This document shows positions 41,954-50,266 of a stretch of 64,000 bases of DNA, piece after piece (positions within the stretch are counted from its first letter, which is position 1; every line of letters starts with the position of its first letter). The notes beneath the pieces are model-generated. The model did no database searches, had not been told where the DNA came from, and worked only from the letters and a program-made list of their open reading frames with translations. Source of the DNA: Paenibacillus harenae DSM 16969 (GTDB lineage: Bacteria; Bacillota; Bacilli; Paenibacillales; Paenibacillaceae); contig NZ_KE383843.1 in assembly GCF_000422465.1 (NCBI RefSeq), positions 856,271 through 920,270 on the forward strand. The letters run 5' to 3'. Both the position numbers and the translations under genes were made by a program.

Positions 41954-42681
41954 GCCGAGGTTGAAATCGTCGGGTCATCCCGTTCGCCTAAATTTGCGCT
42001 GCCGGACGAGCCAGACCGTCCGGCTTCCATTTCCTCGCGAATGAATTGCCACTGCTCGCGGCTTGCGCGAATCATGGCCGCATCCATTATTTTTTTGTCA
42101 TTTACGATGCGGGAGAACCAGCGGACCGCTTCATTCAGCTCTCCGATCCTCCGATTTAACTCACCCATCAGGTACATGAGCTTCGCATTGTTAAGCTCGA
42201 CCCCCTCCGCCTCATAGACGCGTATGTAGGCTTGAAGCGCGAACCGCAAAAACCTTTTTTCCTCGTTTTGATTCGATTCATACCGATACAGCCATGCGAT
42301 ATGATGCAAAATGCCTGCAACCACACGGTCTTTCTCCCCGATCGTCTGGGCGGAGAGCAGGGCAAGCTTATAACAAGCCAGCGCATCCTGCCCGCTCCTC
42401 CGGCCGCCGTAGTCTTGTTTCTGCCAGCGGGAACCGATTGTATCGAGGTACTGCTTCTTCTGATGATCGTTTAAACGCTCCATACCGTTTTCAGTCGATG
42501 CATAGCCGCAGTTCGGACAAACCCGAACGACATAGTAATCCGGATTCACATCTGCTTTGTAATAGCCGCAAAAATCGGTATCCGTCTTTGTCGCTCTTTT
42601 GAAGCTGGGTCTTACCCGAGAGGTCGTATAAACGGCTTCACAACATATGCATTGCATTTTTGACTGATAGAGCGGTTCCAT
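41950..42681 (-). CDS. DUF2225 family protein
   Basis: The 243-residue protein has a split zinc-finger-like N-terminal region (MQCICCEAVYTT and VRVCPNCGYAS) and a TPR-like helical C-terminal part (ACYKLALLSAQTIGEKDR, LMYLMGELNRRIGELNEAVR). This matches DUF2225, common in Bacillota and of unknown role. It overlaps the convergent small gene by four bases. Confidence 0.88.
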   Translation of the reverse strand: MEPLYQSKMQCICCEAVYTTSRVRPSFKRATKTDTDFCGYYKADVNPDYYVVRVCPNCGYASTENGMERLNDHQKKQYLDTIGSRWQKQDYGGRRSGQDALACYKLALLSAQTIGEKDRVVAGILHHIAWLYRYESNQNEEKRFLRFALQAYIRVYEAEGVELNNAKLMYLMGELNRRIGELNEAVRWFSRIVNDKKIMDAAMIRASREQWQFIREEMEAGRSGSSGSANLGERDDPTISTSA

Positions 42682-42688
42682 AACACGA

Positions 42689-43078
42689 TCACGTCTCCTC
42701 TTCTGTTGTGTTCACAAAGTGATGCGCGGGTCCGGATAACCGGTCCAAGACAACCGCCTTCAGCCTTTCCTCTATGCCGACCTCTTCCAGCGCTCTGCTC
42801 ATGCAATCGAGCCAAGCTGCCGCACGTTCTGGCGTAATCGGAAACGGCAAATGCCTTGCCCGCATCATGGGATGCCCGTACTGATCGGAGTACAGGGTCG
42901 GTCCGCCAAAGAATTGGGTCAAAAATAAGTATTGCTTCTCTATAACGGGATCAATATCTTCCGGAAATAACGGCCCCAGCAGCGGGTGAGCTTGTACCTT
43001 CGGATAAAAAGATTCAACAATTAGTCTCAAAGTCTCAGGTCCGCCGATCGCCTCATAGAGGCTTATATTCCTATTCAT
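42689..43078 (-). CDS. Truncated hemoglobin (YjbI/GlbO type)
   Basis: The 129-residue group II truncated globin has conserved QYLFLTQFFGGPTLYSDQYG, the proximal-His HPMMRARHLPFPI segment and a Trp in the G helix region. It binds O2 and may protect from oxidative or nitrosative stress. Several in-frame starts exist; ATG at 43078 gives the family length, with a GGAG 12 bases upstream. It lies seven bases downstream... of no co-oriented gene but directly upstream of DUF2225, so the two may be co-transcribed. Confidence 0.9.
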   Translation of the reverse strand: MNRNISLYEAIGGPETLRLIVESFYPKVQAHPLLGPLFPEDIDPVIEKQYLFLTQFFGGPTLYSDQYGHPMMRARHLPFPITPERAAAWLDCMSRALEEVGIEERLKAVVLDRLSGPAHHFVNTTEEET

Positions 43079-43142
43079 CGTCAATTTCATCTCCATTATG
43101 TAGGTATTTAGTATTATAACATAAACTTTTTTATTCATGGAC

Positions 43143-43172
43143 AAAAAAAAGCCCGCGGTTATCTGTGCGGGC
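43143..43172 (-). terminator. Terminator of the 30-aa membrane peptide gene
   Basis: Minus-strand GCCCGC-acagataacc-GCGGGC followed by eight T, 24 bases after the small gene's stop. Confidence 0.85.
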
Positions 43173-43195
43173 TCATCACTTTGTACGTGTAATTC

Positions 43196-43288
43196 TTAAC
43201 CTTCGTAGTCTTCTTCACCAGGTGCCGATAGGGATTCTCGAATGACATAGACAAAAGCGCAGACCAGAATGCCGGCAATAATACTCAT
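43196..43288 (-). CDS. Small membrane peptide (30 aa)
   Basis: MSIIAGILVCAFVYVIRESL followed by SAPGEEDYEG: one hydrophobic segment and an acidic tail. The start is eight bases from TTGGAG, the minus strand upstream has an extended -10 (TGGTACAAT, complement near 43322), and a strong terminator follows. The unit therefore looks like a real small gene. Function unknown. Confidence 0.65.
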   Translation of the reverse strand: MSIIAGILVCAFVYVIRESLSAPGEEDYEG

Positions 43289-43503
43289 GCTCATCACTCC
43301 AACTGTTCAAAGGTAATTCTATTGTACCATAAAAAATAAAGGAATCCAGTGGTTTTGCAAGCGTTTTCTTCGAATTGTTCATATATTTTTAGGCGCGGCC
43401 AAGTGATGGATGTCCAAGTTCCGTCATATAAGTGTAGGAGGGGTTGTACGACTTTTTGCTCAAGCCGCAAACGGGCCCATAACAAATAAAGGAGGCGGTC
43501 GTC

Positions 43504-44580
43504 CTGCTGCGCGCATTCGTCCATCCGTTAGCCGTAACCGCAATCGGCTCATTTGTAATCGTGCTGTTAATGACCGTCTATCCGACGGAAACGTTGAATT
43601 CATCGCTGCGGGGCCTTTCGATCTGGTGGCAGGTTCTATTTCCCGCCTTGTTCCCTTTCTTCGTCATATCGGAATTGCTGCTCGGGTTCGGTATCGTCCA
43701 CTTCTTCGGCAAGCTGCTCGACCCGCTTATGAGACCGTTGTTCCGCCTTCCAGGTATCGGCGGGTTCGTCGTGACCATGGGCTATATCTCCGGTTATCCG
43801 GTCGGGGCGCGGCTCACAGCCCAGCTCTGGGAACAGCGTCTGGTCAGCAGAGCGGAGGGCGAACGGCTGGTCGCTTTCACCACGACGTCTGATCCGATCT
43901 TCCTGATCGGAGCCGTATCCGTCGGATTCTTCCACAACGTTGCCCTGGCGCCGCTGCTGGCCGCTGCTCATTACGGCGGCGGACTGTTGATTGGATTCCT
44001 CATGAGATTCCACGACCGGCATGCTCCTGTTTCATCGGCAGCACGGAACGGCTATACGCAAGACGGACATAGAAAGCGGCGGCCTTCCCGCATTGCCGAA
44101 GCGCTTAAAGCGATGCACGAGGCCAGATTGCTGGACGGACGGGATCTCGGTAAGCTGCTGCAGGACTCCGTGCAATCGGCGCTTAAGCTGATGATCGTGG
44201 TTGGAGGTCTTGTCGTCTTCTTCTCCGTCGTCATGGAAATGCTTACGCATGCCGGCATCGTAGCAGTGCTCGCCGAGGCGGTACGATATATTTTCGGGCT
44301 GTTCGGTCTTCCGGGGCCTCTGGCCGATGCGGGCGTATTCGGTTTGTTCGAGGTAACGTTAGGTTCGCGCGCGGCAGGGACCGCAGGTACGGGTCTCATG
44401 CACCAAGCCGCAATTGCCGCTTGGGTGCTCTCCTGGGGCGGATTGTCCGTTCATGCGCAAATTGCCAGTCTCCTTAGCAGGACCGATCTGCGGTACCGTC
44501 CATTTTTCCTTGCCAGAATGCTGCACGGATTTATTGCGGCCGCACTGGTCTATCTGCTTTGGGGCTGGCTGGGACCATAA
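43504..44580 (+). CDS. ylbJ: Sporulation integral membrane protein YlbJ, probable CTG start
   Basis: A polytopic membrane protein with the nucleoside-recognition/Gate domain (LPFF-like ALFPFFVISELLLGFGIV, MGYISGYPVGARLTAQLW, FTTTSDPIFLIGAVSVGFFH). B. subtilis YlbJ is made in the mother cell and needed for resistant spores. The first standard start is GTG at 43561, but the frame is open upstream, encodes the expected first membrane helix (FVHPLAVTAIGSFVIVLLM), and has AGGAGG at 43490-43495, eight bases before a CTG at 43504. A stop codon sits at 43480. A CTG start is proposed, giving about 358 residues. Confidence 0.85.
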   Translation: MLRAFVHPLAVTAIGSFVIVLLMTVYPTETLNSSLRGLSIWWQVLFPALFPFFVISELLLGFGIVHFFGKLLDPLMRPLFRLPGIGGFVVTMGYISGYPVGARLTAQLWEQRLVSRAEGERLVAFTTTSDPIFLIGAVSVGFFHNVALAPLLAAAHYGGGLLIGFLMRFHDRHAPVSSAARNGYTQDGHRKRRPSRIAEALKAMHEARLLDGRDLGKLLQDSVQSALKLMIVVGGLVVFFSVVMEMLTHAGIVAVLAEAVRYIFGLFGLPGPLADAGVFGLFEVTLGSRAAGTAGTGLMHQAAIAAWVLSWGGLSVHAQIASLLSRTDLRYRPFFLARMLHGFIAAALVYLLWGWLGP

Positions 44581-44679
44581 ACAGCAACTTTAGTAGCACT
44601 TGATAGGGGCTGTGCATTGAATTCAAAGACAATTTCCTTTAATATCTTAGATACTAAGAGTTCGGAAGGAGATTTATCC

Positions 44680-45477
44680 TTGAAGTATGCGGTTATCGAT
44701 CGTGGCGATTCGTTATCCAAATCATTAGTGGAGAAATTTCACACATTAGCTGCAGAGCACGGATTTACACGTAATGACGAAACGCCGGAATTCGTCATTT
44801 CGATTGGCGGAGACGGTACGCTGCTGCAAGCTTTCCATACGTATGTCGATCAAATTACCGATGTCGCTTTTATCGGTATTCACACGGGACATCTCGGTTT
44901 CTATGCCGATTGGCAGGCCAATGAGCTGGAAGAGCTTATCGGCATGATGGCGCAGGAATCGCCGAGAATCGTAAGATACCCATTGGCGGAAATCGAGCTT
45001 GAGACACCTACGGAATCCAGGCATTACTTATCCTTGAACGAATTTACGCTGAAGGGTGTTGACGGCACCCTCGTCGCTCAAATTAACATTAACGACGAGA
45101 TGTTCGAAATGTTCCGCGGCGACGGAATCGTTATTTCTACCCCTTCGGGAAGCACCGCGTATAATAAAAGCCTTGGCGGCGCCATCGTTCATCCTTCGAT
45201 CGAGTCGCTGCAAATCGCCGAGATTGCTTCCATTAACAACCGCGTCTACCGTACGCTGGGATCATCGGTGTTGCTCCCCCAACATCATCACTGCGACATC
45301 ATTTCGAAGAAGGAGCAGCGGCTTCAGTTAACAATCGACCATGTGAGCATCATGCGGACCGATATCCAATCGATCCGGTGCAGCGTGTCCAGCCGTAAGG
45401 TCAGCTTTGCCCGTTACCGCCCCTTTACCTTCTGGAATCGGGTACGTGAAGCCTTTCTTGGTTATGACGTTCGCTAG
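44680..45477 (+). CDS. nadK: NAD kinase
   Basis: The 265-residue enzyme phosphorylates NAD to NADP. It has the catalytic GGDGTLL motif (VISIGGDGTLLQAFHTY), the NEFT region and TPSGSTAYNKSLGGAI, close to B. subtilis PpnKA. The start is TTG at 44680, eight bases after AAGGAG, so the protein begins (M)KYAVIDRGDS as homologues do. An ATG-like frame start at 44617 adds 21 unrelated residues. Confidence 0.96.
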   Translation: MKYAVIDRGDSLSKSLVEKFHTLAAEHGFTRNDETPEFVISIGGDGTLLQAFHTYVDQITDVAFIGIHTGHLGFYADWQANELEELIGMMAQESPRIVRYPLAEIELETPTESRHYLSLNEFTLKGVDGTLVAQININDEMFEMFRGDGIVISTPSGSTAYNKSLGGAIVHPSIESLQIAEIASINNRVYRTLGSSVLLPQHHHCDIISKKEQRLQLTIDHVSIMRTDIQSIRCSVSSRKVSFARYRPFTFWNRVREAFLGYDVR

Positions 45478-45482
45478 TTAGC

Positions 45483-45532
45483 AACAAAAAGACGCCGGCG
45501 CTCCTTTAGGAACGCTCGGCGTCTTTTTTGTT
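45483..45532. terminator. Shared terminator of nadK and yutD
   Basis: AACAAAAAGACGCCG..CCTTTAGG..CGGCGTCTTTTTTGTT is a near-perfect bidirectional stem. The loop holds the TAA stop of yutD and the right arm holds its last codons, so the terminator is built into the 3' end of that gene. Confidence 0.9.
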
Positions 45533-46231
45533 AGGCCGGTTCGAATCGGCAGACGCTGCCGCCGTTTCGTTGGCCGCCAGCCGGAACGGCTTCTTTCCGC
45601 GGTGATCGTTGCCGCGGTAGTTCTTGCGAGACTGAAACTCGCGTTTTCCGGACCGCGGTTCGTTATTCGTACGGCCTTCCGCATCAATGGCAGATTCGAC
45701 GCCGCGGCTGTCATTGTTCTGCCGGTTAGAACCGCCGCCATGACGTTGGTCGCTGCGATGATTGCGATGATGCCGAGGATGCGGCAGAACGGGAACCGGT
45801 TCCCGCGCGGTTGCAACCTCATGCTCGGCGGTCTCATCCGACTCGGACATCTCAGGATAATTGCCCTCTGCAGCCGCGAGAAGATCGGCCGCCTCTAATC
45901 TCGGGCGGAAATCATCGCTGTCGAGATCATAGTCTTCCGGTTCCTTCTTCGAGCTCTGCGTTTTCTCAAGCACGAAGTAGGCGCAGCCGAAATTGCAATA
46001 TTCATTAATATAATCCGACATGCAGGAGAAGCTGCTTTCTTTCGAGGCCTTCTGGTGATTGTCCTTGAAGAATCCCTTTAGCCGCAGCTGATTATAACCC
46101 CAGTCGCCTACAATGAAATCATAACGCTCAAGCACCTCGCTGTACCGGTCGCGAAAGGCTTCCGCATTCCAGCCGTTGCGATTTTCATGCCATATTTCAT
46201 ATGTTTTGCCGCCGATATGAATCAAAGCCAT
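45506..46231 (-). CDS. yutD: YutD family protein with long basic tail
   Basis: The first 105 or so residues match YutD/DUF1027 (EAFRDRYSEVLERYDFIVGD, WGYNQLRLKGFF, YINEYCNFGCAYFVLEK). The family member in B. subtilis is about 100 residues. Here a further 130 residues are hydrophilic, first acidic then rich in R, N, H, G and K (for example HHRNHRSDQRHGGGSNRQNN), likely disordered. Function unknown; it is conserved next to lipA, as here. The start follows GAGGTGTAGAAC. Confidence 0.9.
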   Translation of the reverse strand: MALIHIGGKTYEIWHENRNGWNAEAFRDRYSEVLERYDFIVGDWGYNQLRLKGFFKDNHQKASKESSFSCMSDYINEYCNFGCAYFVLEKTQSSKKEPEDYDLDSDDFRPRLEAADLLAAAEGNYPEMSESDETAEHEVATAREPVPVLPHPRHHRNHRSDQRHGGGSNRQNNDSRGVESAIDAEGRTNNEPRSGKREFQSRKNYRGNDHRGKKPFRLAANETAAASADSNRPNKKDAERS

Positions 46232-46258
46232 GTTCTACACCTCATCCTAGTGCGTCGA

Positions 46259-47203
46259 TTACATGCCGCTTGAGCAAGAGCCGGAGGATACCTCGCGCTC
46301 ATAACCCGACTGAGCGGTATCCGCGGCGATAGCCGCGTGTGCCGAATCGGTCTGCTCATGCGCATGATAAGAGCTGCGTACAAGCGGTCCGGATTCTACA
46401 TGCCGGAAGCCCCGCTTCAGCCCTTCTTCTTTTAGTTTTGCAAATTCTTCCGGGTGAACATAACGCACGATCTGCAAATGGTTAGGCGTCGGCTGCAAAT
46501 ATTGACCCAATGTCAAAATATTAACGTCCGCCGCGCGCAAATCATCCATCGCCTGTAAAATTTCATCGTATTCTTCGCCAACGCCGAGCATGATGCTCGA
46601 TTTGGTCGGAATCTTCGGCTTCATCGCTTTGGCGCGTTTCAGAAGCTCGAGCGAACGGCTGTATTTCGCTTTGGCGCGAACGCGGTCGGAGAGACGTTCT
46701 ACCGTCTCGATATTATGATTCAGAATATCCGGATTCGCATCCATGACAATCTGCAGCGCTTCTTCATTGCCCATAAAATCAGGAATAAGCACTTCGACGC
46801 GGCAGAACGGCATCCGCTTGCGAATCGCCCGGACAGTCGCCGCGAATATCGATGCTCCTCCGTCCTTTAGATCATCACGCGCTACGGAGGTTACGACGCA
46901 GTGCTGCAGCCCCATCTGCTCCGCAGCCTCGGCCACGCGCTCCGGCTCCCCGAGATCCAATTCGGTCGGAAGACCCGTCTTAACGGCACAGAAACGGCAA
47001 GCCCGCGTGCATATATCTCCTAAAATCATAAAAGTAGCGGTACGGTTCGCCCAGCACTCATAAATATTCGGGCAGCGAGCTTCCTCGCAGACGGTGTGCA
47101 GCGTCTTGGAACGCATCATTTCCTTAATCTCGGCAAAGTTGCCGTCCGTAGCCAATTTTATGCGAAGCCAATCCGGCTTTTTTAGTGTATCCTGTTGTTT
47201 CAT
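46259..47203 (-). CDS. lipA: Lipoyl synthase
   Basis: The 314-residue radical SAM enzyme inserts two sulfurs into octanoyl groups to make lipoate. The auxiliary cluster motif CEEARCPNIYECW and the radical SAM motif CTRACRFCAV are both present, as is the C-terminal VESGPLVRSSYHA. The extra C-terminal stretch after that contains no known motif. The start follows AGGTAATGCCGC. It lies 27 bases upstream of yutD. Confidence 0.96.
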   Translation of the reverse strand: MKQQDTLKKPDWLRIKLATDGNFAEIKEMMRSKTLHTVCEEARCPNIYECWANRTATFMILGDICTRACRFCAVKTGLPTELDLGEPERVAEAAEQMGLQHCVVTSVARDDLKDGGASIFAATVRAIRKRMPFCRVEVLIPDFMGNEEALQIVMDANPDILNHNIETVERLSDRVRAKAKYSRSLELLKRAKAMKPKIPTKSSIMLGVGEEYDEILQAMDDLRAADVNILTLGQYLQPTPNHLQIVRYVHPEEFAKLKEEGLKRGFRHVESGPLVRSSYHAHEQTDSAHAAIAADTAQSGYEREVSSGSCSSGM

Positions 47204-47377
47204 GCGGCATTACCTGCTTTCACGTTCATTTATATATTCTAAACACTTGGGCTTATTATAACATGTTTCGGATGGAAATAGCACTTGCTTAGGAATTCGA
47301 TTCCAATTGCCCGTTTCGGATAAAAACCAATGATTTGCAAAACCTATCGATAGAACCGTCATGCTTTGGAAAGGGTG

Positions 47378-48439
47378 ATGCGATTGAAACTGACTATTCC
47401 TATTGCAGCAACGATAACCGCAGCCTCACTGCTATTTGCCGTTCCCGTCAGCTTGGCGCAGGAAAGTCCCGCTTCAAACCGGCGGACGGAAGCAGCTGCG
47501 GGAACGGCTGTCGCGGCTGAGCCGGATCCGTTAACCGAGCAAAAAAGCTTGTATGACAAGCTTAGCATCGTGACGGAAATTCCATGGCATTGGATTGCGG
47601 CGATCGACCAGTACGAACGCTCGATGTCTAAAGTGAAACCAAAAGCCAGGCCGATGCTGGGCAGCACCGTCGGCGTTTTTATCGATCAAGAAAAATGGGC
47701 GGGCCTGTTAAATCCCGATATGGAAGACAGCACGCCGGCGTCCATCCGTTGGTTCAACGGCATCGGACGCGACGGCGACGGCAACGGCCAAGCAGAACGC
47801 ACGAATGACTTTGATCTGCTGTATTCGCTTGTAAGCCGGGTTGCGACCTTCGGGACGTCGGATGACGATTTCTCCATCGGTTTATGGGAATACTACCAGA
47901 ACAGCCGAGCCGTGAAACGCATTCAGCAATTTTCCCGAATTTACGCCGCTTTCGGCAGGGTTGATCTGTTCGAGCATGCTTTTCCCGTACCGCTCGGCGC
48001 AAATTACTCCTATCGCAGCACATGGGGAACCGGACGAAGCTGGGGAGGGCGGCGCACCCATGAAGGAACCGATATATTCGCCCCTCACGGCGTTCCCGTT
48101 CGCAGCACTTGCTACGGCGTCGTTGAAGTTAAAGGCTGGAATCCCTATGGCGGCTGGCGGATCGGAATACGCGATTTGAATAACTTTTATCACTATTACG
48201 CGCATTTGTCCGGCTATGACAAAACGGTTAATATCGGCGATGTCGTGAAGCCCGGCCAGGTCGTAGGCTGGGTCGGCAGCTCAGGCTACGGCAAGCCGGG
48301 AACACAGGGGAAATTCCCTCCCCATCTTCACTATGGCGTCTATAGCGACCGCGGCTTGATCGAGTGGTCCTTCGATCCGTATCCGATGTTGAAGAGATGG
48401 GAGCAGGCGGAACGAAAACGGCTGAAATCTAAAAAATAA
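47378..48439 (+). CDS. lytH: Secreted M23 peptidase (LytH/YunA-like)
   Basis: The protein of about 353 residues has a signal peptide (RLKLTIPIAATITAASLLFA...LAQ) and a C-terminal M23 domain with zinc ligands in HEGTDIFAPHG and HLHYGVY plus YAHLSGY. B. subtilis LytH trims cross-links in spore cortex peptidoglycan, and the yutD-lipA-lytH-yunB neighbourhood is the same. The exact start is uncertain: GTG 47375, ATG 47378 and TTG 47384 all follow GGAAAGG. Confidence 0.88.
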   Translation: MRLKLTIPIAATITAASLLFAVPVSLAQESPASNRRTEAAAGTAVAAEPDPLTEQKSLYDKLSIVTEIPWHWIAAIDQYERSMSKVKPKARPMLGSTVGVFIDQEKWAGLLNPDMEDSTPASIRWFNGIGRDGDGNGQAERTNDFDLLYSLVSRVATFGTSDDDFSIGLWEYYQNSRAVKRIQQFSRIYAAFGRVDLFEHAFPVPLGANYSYRSTWGTGRSWGGRRTHEGTDIFAPHGVPVRSTCYGVVEVKGWNPYGGWRIGIRDLNNFYHYYAHLSGYDKTVNIGDVVKPGQVVGWVGSSGYGKPGTQGKFPPHLHYGVYSDRGLIEWSFDPYPMLKRWEQAERKRLKSKK

Positions 48440-48446
48440 CGCAAAG

Positions 48447-48490
48447 AACGGCTTTACCGCCCGCCTGTGAGGTGACGGTAAAGCCGTTTT
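48447..48490. terminator. Bidirectional terminator between lytH and yunB
   Basis: Perfect 13-bp stem AACGGCTTTACCG / CGGTAAAGCCGTT with a T4 on the plus strand, between convergent genes. Confidence 0.88.
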
Positions 48491-48502
48491 CACATTCTCA
48501 GG

Positions 48503-49678
48503 CTACTCGCCGCCCGAATTGCCGGCGTCCGGATTATTTGCGGCGTTGTCTTTATGCTGATTAACATCGGCAGAGCCGCCTTCCGGGTTTTCCTTCGGCG
48601 AAGACGACTTTGAATTGTCCGAAGCTCCGTTAGATGAGCCTGAATCTCCGCCGTTCTCCGGGCTCGTCGATACGCCGTCGCCTGTACCCTGGCCAAGCGG
48701 TACCGATATATTCGGCGCTTCGGCGGCGCTTTCGCCTACCGGCTTGCCGGAGCTGTCGTAATAATACATCGGCACGTCGCCGACAACAAGCAGGTAGGAA
48801 ATCGGAATATCCGTCTCAACGAGCTCCGGTTCGGTGTCGAACGGAATAATAATCGTAACCTCCGCAACGATCCGAATGTATACCTCCACGAGAATCATGT
48901 TGATCCCCGCATCCTTCTGACGCGTGCTGAGATCCACCTTCACCGCTCCGACGGGCTCGAACTTCACCGGCACCCTCGGGCCGAACGAGGAAATGATCGC
49001 GCTGTTAAGCGCATGGCCGATTGGAATATGCTCGGGAATCCCCTTCATGTCATTCAGCGTCGTCTGAACCGTATTGATCGTCTGCGAGGTAATGCTCATA
49101 TGCTCGGCGTAATTCAGCATGAAGCCGGATATTTTTCCGTTGCTGTTCATTTTCCAGTCGATCAGTTTCTCGGAATTGGAATGCTGCGCCACCTGTTCGG
49201 TAATCGCTTTATTGATTGCCTGCGTCGCCACCTGCTTCACACGAATCTTTGCAATATTCATCAGCGGCGGACGCAAATTTCTCTCGACGTAAACGAAGGA
49301 TTGTATCGCGAAGATCATTCCTACGATTAAGAAAATAATGACAAAGGTCCGCTTCCTGATTCGCGGCTTGCCCGGACTCGATCCCCAAGCGCCGCCGGAG
49401 CCGGCTCCTCCTCTTTGAGATCGGCTCCGACTTCCGAAGGACATCGGAGCCCGCTTGGTTCCCCACTTGCTGCCGCCCGCGCTTGCTCGCGACATCCATT
49501 TCATCGAGGGGGAGCCGGGGCTTCCCCATTTTTTCGGAGCGGCTCCCGTTCCAGCCGTTCCTCTCCGGCTGCCCCAATTCACCGTTCGCACTCTGGAAAA
49601 CGGACGACCTGACCAAAGCTGCATCCGGCTGCCGCCAAATGGACGAAACCGCCAGCCCTTCCTGCCCCATTTTGCCAA
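48503..49678 (-). CDS. yunB: Sporulation protein YunB with Gly/Arg-rich N-terminal extension
   Basis: From about residue 105 the protein has one membrane helix (KRTFVIIFLIVGMIFAIQSF) and the YunB domain (IAKIRVKQVATQAINKAITE; VPVKFEPVGAVKVDL; DTEPELVETDIPISYLLVVG), a sigma-E-controlled sporulation family. Two parts differ from the norm: a cytosolic N terminus of about 100 residues rich in G, S, R, W and K, and a C-terminal low-complexity tail rich in G, S, N, D and P. The start is unclear: TTG 49678 lies six bases from GGAGGG; ATG 49684 touches it. Confidence 0.87.
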   Translation of the reverse strand: MAKWGRKGWRFRPFGGSRMQLWSGRPFSRVRTVNWGSRRGTAGTGAAPKKWGSPGSPSMKWMSRASAGGSKWGTKRAPMSFGSRSRSQRGGAGSGGAWGSSPGKPRIRKRTFVIIFLIVGMIFAIQSFVYVERNLRPPLMNIAKIRVKQVATQAINKAITEQVAQHSNSEKLIDWKMNSNGKISGFMLNYAEHMSITSQTINTVQTTLNDMKGIPEHIPIGHALNSAIISSFGPRVPVKFEPVGAVKVDLSTRQKDAGINMILVEVYIRIVAEVTIIIPFDTEPELVETDIPISYLLVVGDVPMYYYDSSGKPVGESAAEAPNISVPLGQGTGDGVSTSPENGGDSGSSNGASDNSKSSSPKENPEGGSADVNQHKDNAANNPDAGNSGGE

Positions 49679-49889
49679 ATCCATCCCTCCCGCATCATCC
49701 TGTCCGCATCCCATACCCATTCTTATGCGATACTCGGCCAAAAAAGAAGATAAGCCTTCCCGGGAAGGGGCAGTGTTTCCGGGAAGGGCATTTCATTGTT
49801 TCCTTGCTTGACTGTAGTTGTTATTGCGTCTGCTGCCGCTTATACGATAGACTTGACTAAAGATTTTTCTTCGATGAAGGAGTACTCAT

Positions 49890-50105
49890 ATGGCTATTAA
49901 CCGCCGCCTCAGCAGCGACAACGATTTTCAAGAGATTATCGAGAAGCAGCGCAAAATCCGCGTCTTTCGAGACAACCAGATCGTAGATGCCAGTTCGGTC
50001 GTCGTCCGGTTCGACGACAACGTCGTCGTCACGCAATCAGGGGTTAGCGATATCGCTTATCATAACCGCCAAGACTGCGAGTTCTTCGAGCTCAGAAAAA
50101 GGTAA
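49890..50105 (+). CDS. Small hypothetical protein (71 aa)
   Basis: The product starts MAINRRLSSDNDFQEIIEKQ, then has a beta-rich part (IRVFRDNQIVDASSVVVRFD, DNVVVTQSGVSDIAYHNRQD) ending in ELRKR. I recognise no family. The ribosome site AAGGAGTACTCAT is strong, and a terminator follows. Confidence 0.75.
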   Translation: MAINRRLSSDNDFQEIIEKQRKIRVFRDNQIVDASSVVVRFDDNVVVTQSGVSDIAYHNRQDCEFFELRKR

Positions 50106-50112
50106 TCCGCGA

Positions 50113-50173
50113 GCAGAAACGCCTGTTGGCGTCCTTGCCAAAGGATGCCAACCGTTTCACGGAGAATTCTAAG
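50113..50173. repeat. Dispersed 61-bp repeat, copy 1
   Basis: Copy 1 begins GCAGAAACGCCTGTTGGCGT and ends GGAGAATTCTAAG. A second copy of equal length lies at 60126-60186, with about 80% identity. Both fold as ACGCC/GGCGT and TCCTT/AAGGA hairpins, with pair-preserving changes. It follows the 71-residue gene and precedes its terminator. Confidence 0.8.
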
Positions 50174-50187
50174 AATTCAGGAAAAGC

Positions 50188-50233
50188 AAACGGTGTCCTT
50201 TTGCCCGCATCAGCGGAAGAGAGGACACCGTTT
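50188..50233. terminator. Bidirectional terminator before the asparaginase
   Basis: AAACGGTGTCCT / AGGACACCGTTT stem with a 22-base centre and T5 on the plus strand, between the convergent 71-residue gene and the SLH asparaginase gene. Confidence 0.85.
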
Positions 50234-50266
50234 TTCTTCTAACCCATTCGCAATAAATGGTTAAAG

